Source: Mesorhizobium sp. M8A.F.Ca.ET.218.01.1.1
GTDB taxonomy: Bacteria; Pseudomonadota; Alphaproteobacteria; Rhizobiales; Rhizobiaceae
DNA: 64,000 bases
Direction: 5' to 3'
NCBI RefSeq assembly: GCF_004791165.1
Contig: NZ_SRUZ01000012.1
Span: forward strand, 94,367-158,366
The notes beneath the pieces are model-generated. The model saw only the letters and a program-made list of their open reading frames with translations, did no database searches and was not told the origin of the DNA. Both the position numbers and the translations under genes were made by a program. This document shows, one piece after another, positions 16,006 to 25,400 of the stretch. Positions within the stretch are counted from its first letter, which is position 1, and every line of letters begins with the position of its first letter.

Positions 16006-17900
16006 CCGGCGCGCCGCATGCCGCCGCGACGCGTATCCTTCGCGCTTTCCTCGGCAAACAGCGAAGCCAGTTGCTCGGTCATGGCGCCGGCCAGTTCCTC
16101 GGCATCGACGATGGTGACGGCGCGCCGGTAATAGCGCGTGACGTCATGGCCGATGCCGATGGCCAGCAACTCCACCGGCGAACGCGTCTCGATCAGTTCG
16201 ATGACGGCGCGCAGATGGCGTTCGAGATAATTGCCGGGATTGACCGACAGCGTCGAATCGTCGACGGGCGCGCCGTCCGAGATCATCATCAGGATCTTGC
16301 GCTGTTCGGGCCGGGCAATCAGCCGGTTGTGCGCCCACAAGAGCGCCTCGCCGTCGATGTTTTCCTTGAGCAGGCCTTCGCGCATCATCAGGCCGAGATT
16401 GCGCCGCGCCCGCCGCCACGGGTGGTCGGCCGACTTGTAGATGATATGGCGCAGGTCGTTGAGCCGACCGGGGTTCGGCGGCTTGCCGTCCTTCAGCCAT
16501 TTCTCGCGCGCCTGCCCACCCTTCCAGGCCCGCGTGGTGAAGCCGAGGATCTCGACCGACACGCCGCAGCGCTCCAGCGTGCGCGCCAGAATGTCGGCGC
16601 AGGTGGCGGCGACCGTGATCGGCCGGCCGCGCATCGAACCGGAATTGTCGAGCACCAGCGTCACCACCGTGTCACGGAATTTGGTATCGCGTTCCTGCTT
16701 GAACGACAGCGGCTGCATCGGATCGATAACCACGCGCACCAGCCGCGCCGGATCGAGATAGCCCTCTTCCAGGTCGAAATCCCAGGACCGGTTCTGCTGC
16801 GCCATCAGGCGGCGCTGCAGCCGGTTGGCGAGCCGTCCGACGACGCCCGACAGGTTGGCGAGCTGCTTGTCGAGGAAGGCGCGCAGCCGGTCGAGCTCTT
16901 CCTCTTCGCAGAGCTCCTCGGCGCCGACCGTCTCGTCGAATGCTGACGTGTAGACCTTGTAGTCGATTTCCTTCGGCAGATTGGTGAAGGGATTGTCGTT
17001 GCGGCGCGCCTCGCCGGGGGTTTCGGCGTCGGCATCGTCGTCATCCGACAGATCGTCGGCCGTCGCGTCGGAGGCTTCGGTCTCGGCCGACTGCTCGTCG
17101 TCCGCCGATGCCTCGGCGTCCTCGGATTGCGACTGCTCGGAGCCGGAATCGTCTTCGCCGCCCTCCTCGCTCTGTTCCTCGCCTTGCGGCTGGTTGTCGT
17201 CATTGTCCTCGGAGTCTTCGGTCTCCTGGTCGTCGCCGAGTTCCTCGGCCATTTCCATGGAGGCGAGCATCTCGCGCACGACGCGGGCGAAGGCCTGCTG
17301 GTCCTCGAGTTTCTCCGACAGGCCGTCGAGGTCCGCCTTTGCCTTCTCCTCGACCCACGGGCGCCAGAGTTCGACCAGCCGCTCGCCGCTCTTCGGCACC
17401 GGCCGGCCGGTCAGCTTTTCGCGCACCATCAGCGCCAGCGCCTCCTCGATGGGCGCGTCGGCCTTGTCCTTGACGTCGACGAGGTTGGCCTTGGCGTACT
17501 TGTCCTCCAGCATCGAGCCGATATTGTCGGCGACGCCTTGCATGGCGCGGCTGCCGATCGCCTCGACGCGGGCCTGTTCGACCGCGTCGTAGATGGCGCG
17601 GGCTGCCTTGCCTTCGGGCGCCAGCTTGCTGTGGATGCGCACGTCGTGGCAGGCGCGCTTCAGCGCCATGGAATCGCCGAGCCCGCGGGTGATCGCGATG
17701 TCGGTCTTCGATGCCTTCTTGGGCAGTTCAGGCAGCCGCGCGCGGCTACCGGCCAGCGCCGGCCTGTCCTTGGCGAAGCCGACTTCCATCTCCTTATCGC
17801 CGGCGATGGCGCGCATGCAGACGGTGACGGCGCGCTTGAAGCTATCGGCTTCAGACCCCGTCTTCGACTTGTTGCGCGTATTGTCGCCCGGACCCGCCAT
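16002..17900 (-). CDS. cobT: Aerobic cobaltochelatase subunit CobT
   Basis: One of three subunits (CobN, CobS, CobT) that insert cobalt into hydrogenobyrinate a,c-diamide in aerobic B12 synthesis. The protein has 632 residues, the usual CobT size. The middle (about 225-310) is an acidic Asp/Glu/Ser linker. The C-terminal VWA domain has the MIDAS motif TLVLDNSGSMRGRP and MMISDGAPVDDSTLSVNPGN. The ATG at 17900 gives MAGPGDNTRNKSKTG; an upstream extension is unsupported. It follows cobS by 11 bases. CobN is not in the window. Confidence 0.95.
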   Translation of the reverse strand: MAGPGDNTRNKSKTGSEADSFKRAVTVCMRAIAGDKEMEVGFAKDRPALAGSRARLPELPKKASKTDIAITRGLGDSMALKRACHDVRIHSKLAPEGKAARAIYDAVEQARVEAIGSRAMQGVADNIGSMLEDKYAKANLVDVKDKADAPIEEALALMVREKLTGRPVPKSGERLVELWRPWVEEKAKADLDGLSEKLEDQQAFARVVREMLASMEMAEELGDDQETEDSEDNDDNQPQGEEQSEEGGEDDSGSEQSQSEDAEASADDEQSAETEASDATADDLSDDDDADAETPGEARRNDNPFTNLPKEIDYKVYTSAFDETVGAEELCEEEELDRLRAFLDKQLANLSGVVGRLANRLQRRLMAQQNRSWDFDLEEGYLDPARLVRVVIDPMQPLSFKQERDTKFRDTVVTLVLDNSGSMRGRPITVAATCADILARTLERCGVSVEILGFTTRAWKGGQAREKWLKDGKPPNPGRLNDLRHIIYKSADHPWRRARRNLGLMMREGLLKENIDGEALLWAHNRLIARPEQRKILMMISDGAPVDDSTLSVNPGNYLERHLRAVIELIETRSPVELLAIGIGHDVTRYYRRAVTIVDAEELAGAMTEQLASLFAEESAKDTRRGGMRRAG

Positions 17901-17911
17901 CGACGCTCTGC

Positions 17912-18898
17912 TTAGCCCAGCACCACGTTGGCCGCGCTCTCGGGCAGATCCTGGCCGAAGGCGCGCTGGTAGAACTCGGCAACCACCGAGCGTTCCAGCT
18001 CGTCGCACTTGTTGAGGAAGGTCAGCCGGAACGCCATGCCGACATCGCCGAAGATCTCGGCATTCTCGGCCCAGGTGATGACGGTACGCGGGCTCATCAC
18101 CGTCGACAGGTCGCCATTGATAAAGGCCGAGCGCGTCATATCGGCGACGCGCACCATCTTGTTGACGATGTCCTTGCCCTTGGTGTCGCGATAGTGCTTG
18201 GCCTTGGCCAGCACGATGTTCACTTCATTGTCGTGCGGCAGATAGTTCAGCGTGGTGACGATCGACCAGCGGTCCATCTGCGCCTGGTTGATCTGCTGGG
18301 TGCCGTGATAGAGGCCGGTGGTGTCGCCCAGACCGACGGTGTTAGCGGTCGAGAACAGCCGGAACGCGGGATGCGGGCGGATGACCCGGCTCTGGTCGAG
18401 CAGCGTCAGGCGGCCGGACGATTCCAGCACGCGCTGGATGACGAACATCACGTCGGGACGGCCGGCATCGTATTCGTCGAAGCATAGCGCGACATTGTGC
18501 TGATAGGCCCAGGGCAGGATGCCGTCGCGGAATTCGGTGATCTGCAAGCCGTCCTTGACCACGATCGCGTCCTTGCCGACGAGGTCGATACGGCTGACAT
18601 GGCTGTCGAGGTTGACGCGCACGCAAGGCCAGTTGAGGCGGGCGGCAACCTGTTCGATATGGGTCGACTTGCCGGTGCCGTGATAGCCCGACACCATGAC
18701 GCGGCGGTTGTAGGCAAAGCCGGCGAGGATCGCCAAGGTCGTCGCCTTGTCGAACAGATAGTCGGGATCAATGTCGGGCACATGCTCTGATGTCACCGAA
18801 TAGGCCGGCACCACCATCTTGGACTCGAAGCCGAATTTCTCCTTCACCGACACCGTCGTGTCGGGCAGGTTGGCGATATCGCGATCGACCTTGTTCAT
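17912..18898 (-). CDS. cobS: Aerobic cobaltochelatase subunit CobS
   Basis: A 328-residue AAA+ ATPase that partners CobT to drive cobalt insertion by CobN. It has Walker A in VSGYHGTGKSTHIEQ, Walker B region NVALCFDEYDAGRPDVMFVI, and sensor block RLFSTANTVGLGDTTGLYHG. The ATG at 18898 (MNKVDRDIANLPDTT) gives the length of the Pseudomonas denitrificans protein. An in-frame ATG at 19006 would add 36 unconserved residues and cross a hairpin, so it was rejected. Confidence 0.95.
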   Translation of the reverse strand: MNKVDRDIANLPDTTVSVKEKFGFESKMVVPAYSVTSEHVPDIDPDYLFDKATTLAILAGFAYNRRVMVSGYHGTGKSTHIEQVAARLNWPCVRVNLDSHVSRIDLVGKDAIVVKDGLQITEFRDGILPWAYQHNVALCFDEYDAGRPDVMFVIQRVLESSGRLTLLDQSRVIRPHPAFRLFSTANTVGLGDTTGLYHGTQQINQAQMDRWSIVTTLNYLPHDNEVNIVLAKAKHYRDTKGKDIVNKMVRVADMTRSAFINGDLSTVMSPRTVITWAENAEIFGDVGMAFRLTFLNKCDELERSVVAEFYQRAFGQDLPESAANVVLG

Positions 18899-18973
18899 AT
18901 CTCTCAACGTCTCCACAAGCGAAACGTCGCGTTTCGCCGGCAATCGATTTTGTTCGGGGGCGGTCTTAAAGCC

Positions 18974-19000
18974 TTTTCCAACCTTATGAAAGTTGGAAAA
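18974..19000 (-). terminator. Hairpin after the J-domain gene
   Basis: TTTTCCAAC (18974-18982) pairs perfectly with GTTGGAAAA (18992-19000) around a 9-base loop, 22 bases past the J-domain gene's stop and before cobS. The T-run on the transcript lies in the 5' arm rather than after the stem, so termination is plausible but not textbook. Confidence 0.4.
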
Positions 19001-19021
19001 CGACACGAACCGTAGGGTCGC

Positions 19022-19651
19022 TCAGCACAGGCCCGCCTGTTTGAGCACGCGATAGGCCTGAAGCACATCGCGGAACCGGTCTTCCGAACCTCTGTCGCCG
19101 CCATTCGCATCCGGATGGTGACGCTTCACCAGTTCCTTATAGCGCGCCTTGATGTCCTTGCCAGTCGCCTTTGTATCAAGGCCAAGCGTTTCCAGCGCCT
19201 TGGCCTCAAGGGGCTTCGCCTTGCGCTCGCGCGCCTCGCGCGGATCCTTCGGCCCCTTGAACAGGTCGAACGGGTCGCGCATGCGGTTGTAGTAGCCGGC
19301 GCGGCCGGAGCGCATCTGCGCCATATCGGGCGAGGAGCGTGTCGAGGCGCCGTTGACGCCCATCTTCCAGGTCGGCCGGTGGCCGGTCATGGCTTCCTTC
19401 TGGAAGCGCGCGACCTCGGTGTCCGGCACGCCGGAGAAGTAGTTGAAGCCCTTGTTGTACTCGCGCACGTGGTCGAAGCAGAAGCGGAAATACTCGCCCT
19501 CCTTCATGCGCCCGACCGGCGCGCGATGCGTGCCCGCCTCCTTGCAGCCATCCCACTGGCAGATCGGCGCGTGCGACTTCACCTCCGCGTCCTTGTCGGG
19601 GCGAACGCGAATCTTCTCGAAATATTTGGGATACGGCTTCATCTCACCCAT
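19022..19651 (-). CDS. C-terminal J-domain protein (DnaJ-like)
   Basis: A 209-residue protein with the J domain at the C-terminus (about 145-209), including the HPD tripeptide in VKRHHPDANGGDRGSEDRF. The N-terminal part has a possible zinc-type cluster (CQWDGCKEAGTHRAP, then FRFCFDHVREYNKGFNYF) found in Rhizobiales relatives. It should stimulate DnaK ATPase. It is divergent from bolA and upstream of cobS, a layout known in related genomes. Confidence 0.87.
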   Translation of the reverse strand: MGEMKPYPKYFEKIRVRPDKDAEVKSHAPICQWDGCKEAGTHRAPVGRMKEGEYFRFCFDHVREYNKGFNYFSGVPDTEVARFQKEAMTGHRPTWKMGVNGASTRSSPDMAQMRSGRAGYYNRMRDPFDLFKGPKDPREARERKAKPLEAKALETLGLDTKATGKDIKARYKELVKRHHPDANGGDRGSEDRFRDVLQAYRVLKQAGLC

Positions 19652-19828
19652 TTATGGGGCGTTCGCAGATGCGAAACAAGAATTGACATTTTCGCGATCA
19701 TCGCCCTAACCGCTGAATCGCGGCTTAAAGCAGGCGAATGACCGATTTTGTTGCGCGCCAGCGGCCTGGTGAGACCGATTTCCGGTTTTCACGGCAGCGC
19801 CAACCATATGTGGTGAAGGGAGAAAACG

Positions 19829-20131
19829 ATGTCCATACAGGCGACCATGGAAGACAAGCTCAACAAGGCATTTTCGCCGGACCGGCTGGTCATCCTCAAC
19901 GAAAGCCATCTGCACGCCGGCCATCATCACGTGGAATCCGGCCATCACGCCGAGTTCGACGGCACCGGCGAGACGCACTTCCGTGTCCGCATCGTCTCGC
20001 CGAATTTCGCCGGCATGAGCCGCATCGACCGTCACCGCGCCGTCAACGAACTGCTGGCCGACGAGTTGAAGGCCGGCGTGCACGCGCTGGCGATCGAGCC
20101 GGCGGCGCCCGGCGAACAGACGCGCTGGTAA
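19829..20131 (+). CDS. bolA: BolA-family protein
   Basis: A 100-residue member of the BolA family, which binds monothiol glutaredoxins and Fe-S clusters and affects stress and iron responses. It has the fold's HxFRVxIVSPxF core (THFRVRIVSPNFAGMSRI) and the conserved RHRAVNELLADEL helix. The loop HLHAGHHHVESGHH is rich in His, typical for this family in alphaproteobacteria. The start has GGGAGAAAACG upstream. The stop is 7 bases from the convergent ThDP enzyme gene. Confidence 0.93.
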   Translation: MSIQATMEDKLNKAFSPDRLVILNESHLHAGHHHVESGHHAEFDGTGETHFRVRIVSPNFAGMSRIDRHRAVNELLADELKAGVHALAIEPAAPGEQTRW

Positions 20132-20138
20132 GAACCGG

Positions 20139-21692
20139 TCAGATTACCGCTTCGATCAGAAACGGCCCCGGGCGAGACAAGGCAGCGTCGAGCAGCGCGT
20201 CGAACCGCTCGCAGGTATCCGCACGCGCAGCCTCCACGCCCATGCCTTTGGCCAGCGAAACCCAGTCCAGCGCCGGATGGTCGAGATCGAGCATGCGCCG
20301 CGCATTCTCACCGATCGCGTTCACGCCGACATTCTTCATCTCGCCATGCAGGATCGCATAGGCGCGGTTGGAAAAGACGATCGTCACCACGTCGAGATGT
20401 TCCCGCGCCTGAGTCCACAGGCCCTGCACCGTGTACATGCCGCTGCCGTCGGCCTCCAGATTGACCACCTTGCGGCCGGGACAGGCGATCGCCGCACCCG
20501 TCGCCAGCGGAATGCCGCCGCCGATCGACCCGCCCGTGCCCATCATGTAATCGTGGGGCGCGGCAAAGGCCGACAGCGCGAAAAAACGCCGCGCCGAGGT
20601 GACGGCCTCGTCGCAGACGATCGCGTCGGCCGGCAGCTTTCTCGCGACAGACAGTGCAATGGCGTCTTCCGTCAGCGGGCCGTTCGGCGTCGCCTCGTCG
20701 GGAAACGCGCTGGCAACCGCCGTCCGTTGCGATGGCTTGACGCCAAGTTCACCGCGAAGCGCTTCCAGCGCCGCATGCAAGTCCTGGCCGTGGCCGGCGA
20801 GCGTCAGCACCTGGCAGTCGTCACGGACAAGCCGTCCCGGCTTTCCCGGATAGGCAAAGAAGGCGACCGGCTCCTTTCCGCCGACCAGCACCAGAACATC
20901 GATATCCCTGAGCGCTGCCGTCGCCGCGTCGACAGGATAGGGAATGCGCGTCGGCGCGACACGTCCGCGCCCGCGCTGCATCCTGGCGATCAGGACCTCG
21001 CTGAACAGCCTGACATCGCAGGCCGCCGAAATCTGGCCGGCGATCTCGAGCGCATCGGCGCGCGCCGCCCGCCCGCGAACGATCATGCCAACACGGCCGG
21101 GCGCGGAGCGGATCGCCGCGGCAACCTTACGCACCGCATCCACGTCGACGGCCGGCGGCGGTGAAAGGATAACCTTGCTGGGCGAAACCGCGTCAGCCTC
21201 CCCCCAGGCCGCGTCCGCCGGCAGGATCAGCGTCGTGACGCCCGGCGGCGTCAGCGAGGCGCGAAAGGCCGCCTCCGTGGCCGGCTGGACATCGGCAGGC
21301 CCTTCGATGCGGCGCACCCAGTTCGACATCGGCGCCGCCAGGCCTTCGATATCGCTGGTCAGGGGCGCGTCGAGCGGCAGATGGTATGAGGCATGGTCGC
21401 CGACGATGTTGATCATCGGGCTCCTGGCGCGCCTTGCGTTGTGCATGTTGGCAAGACCGTTGGCCAGCCCCGGCCCGGTATGCAGCAGCGTCGCGGCGGG
21501 GCGATCGGTCATGCGCGCATAGCCGTCGGCCGCACCGGTCACCACGCCCTCGAACAGGCCAAGCACACAACGCATCCGCGGCTTGCGGTCGAGCGCGGCG
21601 ACGAAATGCATTTCGGATGTGCCGGGGTTGGCGAAGCACACCGTCACATCATTGGCCAGCAGCACGTCGCACAGGACATCGGCGCCATTCAT
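20139..21692 (-). CDS. Acetolactate-synthase-like ThDP enzyme
   Basis: A 517-residue thiamine diphosphate enzyme. The N-terminal domain has the catalytic Glu in VLGLFEGVVTGAADGYARM, and the C-terminal ThDP/metal site is the variant LEADGSGMYTVQ with SNRAYAIL (normally GDG...N). It is annotated in relatives as an acetolactate synthase large subunit or benzoylformate decarboxylase-like protein. It is shorter than IlvB (about 570) and has no IlvH partner here, so branched-chain synthesis is unlikely. A role in 2-oxoacid decarboxylation is inferred from the family. Confidence 0.78.
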   Translation of the reverse strand: MNGADVLCDVLLANDVTVCFANPGTSEMHFVAALDRKPRMRCVLGLFEGVVTGAADGYARMTDRPAATLLHTGPGLANGLANMHNARRARSPMINIVGDHASYHLPLDAPLTSDIEGLAAPMSNWVRRIEGPADVQPATEAAFRASLTPPGVTTLILPADAAWGEADAVSPSKVILSPPPAVDVDAVRKVAAAIRSAPGRVGMIVRGRAARADALEIAGQISAACDVRLFSEVLIARMQRGRGRVAPTRIPYPVDAATAALRDIDVLVLVGGKEPVAFFAYPGKPGRLVRDDCQVLTLAGHGQDLHAALEALRGELGVKPSQRTAVASAFPDEATPNGPLTEDAIALSVARKLPADAIVCDEAVTSARRFFALSAFAAPHDYMMGTGGSIGGGIPLATGAAIACPGRKVVNLEADGSGMYTVQGLWTQAREHLDVVTIVFSNRAYAILHGEMKNVGVNAIGENARRMLDLDHPALDWVSLAKGMGVEAARADTCERFDALLDAALSRPGPFLIEAVI

Positions 21693-22117
21693 GCAAATTT
21701 TCTCCCGTTAACGAGGAGCAATTGCACCCGCGCATGTCCGCGCCGCAATATTCCGCCGACGCTTTTGGCATGATCCAGCCACAGAATGGGCAAGTGACAA
21801 TCGGCTGGGTCAACCGACCGTCTGGCGCGGCCACCAGGCTTCGTCGAACTCGAACCGGGTCGCAACTCTCGCCGCCTCAGGCCGCATCAACGCGCTTCAA
21901 TACCGTGCAGATCACGAAATCAATATCTGCCCCTTGACGACCTCGTCTGGCCATCACCACCTAAGTATTGGGTAAGCATTTCGGCCAGATGGCTGGCGTC
22001 TCGGGTTTCAATGCCAAATGCACGCGCGCTCCTAATAAAGGGAACCACCATGCGTTCCGGCAGTTGAATATGTGATGAGCCATTAGGTAGCCAGCACGGC
22101 TCTGAGGGCAAAGCACT
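21693..22117. other. Intergenic region before prkA, with a possible gene remnant
   Basis: 425 bases between the ThDP enzyme gene and prkA. The only coding-like piece is a 63-codon frame on the minus strand (21920-22111). No clear terminator or RNA gene is visible. The prkA promoter should lie here, but no box was assigned with confidence. Confidence 0.5.
21920..22111 (-). pseudogene. Possible remnant of a ThDP-type or other enzyme C-terminus
   Basis: A 63-codon frame starting from TTG contains VVPFIRSARAFGIETRDASH followed by LAEMLTQYLG. This looks like the closing segment of thiamine-diphosphate decarboxylases, where a phrase of the type 'ARAFGIE...' precedes a helix. It lies on the same strand as, and upstream of, an intact ThDP enzyme gene. 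The resemblance is short and could be chance. Confidence 0.25.
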
Positions 22118-24067
22118 ATGCGCGACAATCAGTCCGACGTCTTCGACCTTTTTTCGGAGATTTATGCCAACGCCGCCCAGGAAGAAACCAGCCTCCAGCA
22201 GTATCTCCTTGCCTGCCGAGAGGACAAATCAATGTATGCCTCGGCGCCTGAACGGATGGTCGAGGCGATCGGCGAACCCGACCTGGTCGACACCAGCAAG
22301 GACGAACGGCTCGGCCGCATCTTTTCGAACCGCACCCTTAAAATCTATCCCTCCTTCTCCGACTTCTACGGCATGGAGGAAACGATCGAGCGTATCGCCG
22401 GCTATTTTCGCTATGCCTCCCAGGGACTCGAGGAGCGCAAGCAAATCCTCTACCTCCTCGGCCCTGTCGGCGGCGGCAAATCCTCCCTGGCCGAACGGCT
22501 GAAGAAATTGATGGAACAGCGCCCGATCTACACGCTGAAGGTCGGCAACCAGATCAGCCCGGTTTTCGAATCGCCACTTGGCCTTTTCAACCCCGATCGC
22601 ATGGGCGACCTGCTGGAGGATAAATACGGCATAGCCCGACGCCGGCTGCATGGGCTCATCTCGCCATGGGCGGCCAAGCGACTCGACGAACTGTCCGGCG
22701 ACATTTCCAAATTCAGCGTGGTCAAGTTGATGCCTTCCCGGCTGCGCCAGATCGGCATTGCCAAGACAGAGCCTGGCGACGAAAACAATCAGGATGTCTC
22801 GGCCCTGGTCGGCAAGGTCGACATCAGACAGCTGGAAAATTTCAGCCAATCCGACCCGGACGCCTATTCCTACAGCGGCGGACTGAACCGGACCACGCAG
22901 GGCCTGCTCGAATTCGTCGAGATGTTCAAGGCACCCATCAAGGTCCTGCATCCGTTGCTGACGGCGACCCAGGAAGGCAGCTACAACGGTACCGAGAATT
23001 TCGGGGCCTTTCCCTACCAGGGCATCATCATTGCCCATTCCAACGAATCGGAATGGCAACAGTTCAAAAACAACAAGAACAACGAGGCCTTTCTCGACCG
23101 CATCCTCGTGGTCAAGGTACCGTATTGCCTGCGGATCACCGAAGAGCGGCAGATCTATGAAAAGCTGCTGCGCGAGAGCGACCTGGCCGCAAGCCCCTGC
23201 GCACCTGAAGTGATGGACATTCTCAGCCGATTCACGGTCTCGACCCGCCTTGCCGAGCACGATAATTCGCCGCTCTACACCAAGATGCGCGCCTATGACG
23301 GTGAGAACCTCAAGGAAGTCGATCCCAAGGCGAAGTCGGTCCAGGAATATCGCGATGCAGCCGGCGTCGACGAAGGCATGACCGGCGTAAGCACACGCTT
23401 CGCCTTCAAGATCTTGTCCCAGACATTCAACTACGACACCAAGGAGGTGGCTGCCGATCCCGTGCACCTGATGTACATCCTGGAAGAGGCGATCAAGCGC
23501 GAGCAGTTTCCAAAGGAAACGGAAGGCGCCTATCTCGACTTCATCAAGTCGGAACTGGCAACGCGCTATGCCGAGTTCATCGGCCACGAGATTCAGAAAG
23601 CCTATCTGGAATCATACAGCGAATATGGCCAGAACCTCTTCGACCGCTACATCGCCTATGCCGATGCCTGGATTGAGGACCAGGACTACAAGGATCCCGA
23701 CACGGGCCAGATTCTCAATCGCGAGGTATTGGACAAGGAATTGTCACAGGTCGAGAAACCGGCCGGCATCGCCAATCCCAAGGACTTCCGCAATGAAGTG
23801 GTCAAATTCACGTTGCGTGCCCGGGCGCGAAACCACGGCCGCAACCCGTCCTGGACAGGGTATGAGAAACTTCGCGAGGTCATCGAGAAGCGGATGTTCG
23901 GCCAGGTCGAAGACCTCTTGCCGGTGATCAGTTTCGGCTCCAAGCAGGACAGCGTCACGGAAAAGCGGCACAATGAATTCGTGCAGCGCATGGTGGAACG
24001 CGGCTACACCGAGCGGCAGGTGCGCCGGCTTGTCGACTGGTACATGCGGGTGAACAAGGCGGGTTAA
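22118..24067 (+). CDS. prkA: PrkA-family serine protein kinase (YeaG)
   Basis: A 649-residue cytosolic protein with a AAA+-type P-loop domain and a C-terminal PrkA kinase-like domain. Walker A is GPVGGGKSS at residues 115-123. The family blocks TQEGSYNGTENFGAFPYQGI, HSNESEWQQFKNNKNNEAFL and IGHEIQKAYLESYSEYGQNL are intact. E. coli YeaG with YeaH responds to nitrogen starvation and stationary phase; in Bacillus, PrkA is linked to sporulation. It starts a three-gene operon with yeaH (20-base gap) and spoVR. Confidence 0.95.
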   Translation: MRDNQSDVFDLFSEIYANAAQEETSLQQYLLACREDKSMYASAPERMVEAIGEPDLVDTSKDERLGRIFSNRTLKIYPSFSDFYGMEETIERIAGYFRYASQGLEERKQILYLLGPVGGGKSSLAERLKKLMEQRPIYTLKVGNQISPVFESPLGLFNPDRMGDLLEDKYGIARRRLHGLISPWAAKRLDELSGDISKFSVVKLMPSRLRQIGIAKTEPGDENNQDVSALVGKVDIRQLENFSQSDPDAYSYSGGLNRTTQGLLEFVEMFKAPIKVLHPLLTATQEGSYNGTENFGAFPYQGIIIAHSNESEWQQFKNNKNNEAFLDRILVVKVPYCLRITEERQIYEKLLRESDLAASPCAPEVMDILSRFTVSTRLAEHDNSPLYTKMRAYDGENLKEVDPKAKSVQEYRDAAGVDEGMTGVSTRFAFKILSQTFNYDTKEVAADPVHLMYILEEAIKREQFPKETEGAYLDFIKSELATRYAEFIGHEIQKAYLESYSEYGQNLFDRYIAYADAWIEDQDYKDPDTGQILNREVLDKELSQVEKPAGIANPKDFRNEVVKFTLRARARNHGRNPSWTGYEKLREVIEKRMFGQVEDLLPVISFGSKQDSVTEKRHNEFVQRMVERGYTERQVRRLVDWYMRVNKAG

Positions 24068-24086
24068 GAGAGGCCCGAATGGTTCC

Positions 24087-25400
24087 ATGCCTATTTTCAT
24101 CGACCGCCGCCTGAATCCGAAGGACAAGAGCCTGGGCAATCGCCAGCGGTTCCTCAGGCGCGCTCGGGAAGAACTCAAGCGAAGCCTGCGCGATCAGATC
24201 CGCATCGGCAGGATCGCCGACGTGGATGCCGAGCACGCAGTGCCCATGCCCGACAGAGGCACGGGCGAGCCGACCTTCAACAACGCCAGGAACAGCGGCA
24301 GGCGCCAGTACATCCTGCCGGGCAACAGGCATTTCTCTCCTGGAGATTTGATCCCCAAGCCCGGCCAGGGCGGCGGCGCCGGGGCGTCGTCCCCGGGAAA
24401 CACCGTGTCTGAAGACGACTTTCGTTTTGTGCTGTCACGCGAAGAGGTGCTCGATCTTTTTTTCGAGGATCTCGAACTCCCGGATATGGTCAAGCTCAAC
24501 CTCAAGGAAATCCTTGCCTTCAAGCCGCGCCGGGCTGGCTTCGCCGCTACCGGCTCACCCACCAACATCAATGTTGGGCGCACGATGCGTAACAGTCATG
24601 GCCGGCGTATTGCGCTGAGGCGCCCCAAGCAGGGCGAGCTGGACGCGATCCTCGAGGAGATCGCCATGCTCGAGTTGGTGCAATCCAGCGCGGCAACGCG
24701 CCAGCGCATTGCGGCATTGCGCGAGGAGCTGGACCGATTGGAGCGGCGGCGCAGGCGAATTGCCTATGTCGATCCTGTCGACATTCGATTCAACCGCTTC
24801 GATCCCCAGCCCGTGCCGAACGCCAATGCCGTCATGTTCTGTCTGATGGATGTGTCCGGGTCCATGGGTGAGCGCGAAAAGGATTTGGCCAAGCGCTTCT
24901 TCGTGCTGCTGCACCTGTTTTTGAAACGGCGTTATGACCGGATCGAAATCGTCTTCATTCGCCATACCCACGAGGCGCAGGAGGTTGACGAGGAGACATT
25001 CTTCAATTGCACCCAAAGCGGCGGTACCGTCGTTTCCACCGCGCTCGAGGAAATGCATCGCATCATCGAGCAGCGATATCCGGCCAGCCAGTGGAACATC
25101 TATGCCGCCCAGGCCTCGGACGGAGACAATTCCATCACCGATTCCGAGCGCTGCATAGCCCTGCTCGACGGCAAGCTCATGCGGCTGTGCCAGTATTTTG
25201 CCTATGTCGAGATCATCGACGAGCGCGAAGCCCATATATTCGGCACGACCGAGAACGGGACATCGCTATGGCGTGCCTATAGCGCGATCGACCTGAAATG
25301 GCCGAACTTCCAGATGAGCCGCATCGCCACGCCCGCCGATATCTACCCGGTCTTTCGCCAGCTCTTCGGCAGACAGCCGACTCTCCTTAAGAGAGCGTGA
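24087..25400 (+). CDS. yeaH: YeaH/DUF444 VWA-domain protein
   Basis: A 437-residue protein that is the usual partner of PrkA. Its N-terminal region is basic (FLRRAREELKRSLRDQIR), followed by a Gly-rich linker (GQGGGAGASSPG). The C-terminal VWA domain has the MIDAS motif FCLMDVSGSMGEREKDL and QASDGDNSITDSERC. Its C-terminal residues overlap the spoVR start by four bases (GTGA). Its biochemical role is unknown. Confidence 0.93.
   Translation: MPIFIDRRLNPKDKSLGNRQRFLRRAREELKRSLRDQIRIGRIADVDAEHAVPMPDRGTGEPTFNNARNSGRRQYILPGNRHFSPGDLIPKPGQGGGAGASSPGNTVSEDDFRFVLSREEVLDLFFEDLELPDMVKLNLKEILAFKPRRAGFAATGSPTNINVGRTMRNSHGRRIALRRPKQGELDAILEEIAMLELVQSSAATRQRIAALREELDRLERRRRRIAYVDPVDIRFNRFDPQPVPNANAVMFCLMDVSGSMGEREKDLAKRFFVLLHLFLKRRYDRIEIVFIRHTHEAQEVDEETFFNCTQSGGTVVSTALEEMHRIIEQRYPASQWNIYAAQASDGDNSITDSERCIALLDGKLMRLCQYFAYVEIIDEREAHIFGTTENGTSLWRAYSAIDLKWPNFQMSRIATPADIYPVFRQLFGRQPTLLKRA

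Noticed and set aside
18899..19006. N-terminal extension of cobS to 19006
   Set aside because: The extra residues are not typical for CobS, and the region contains hairpins in the 5' leader. The ATG at 18898 gives the family length.
18899..19021. Cobalamin riboswitch in front of cobS
   Set aside because: The space is only about 120 bases, with no B12-box-like sequence. It holds simple hairpins only.
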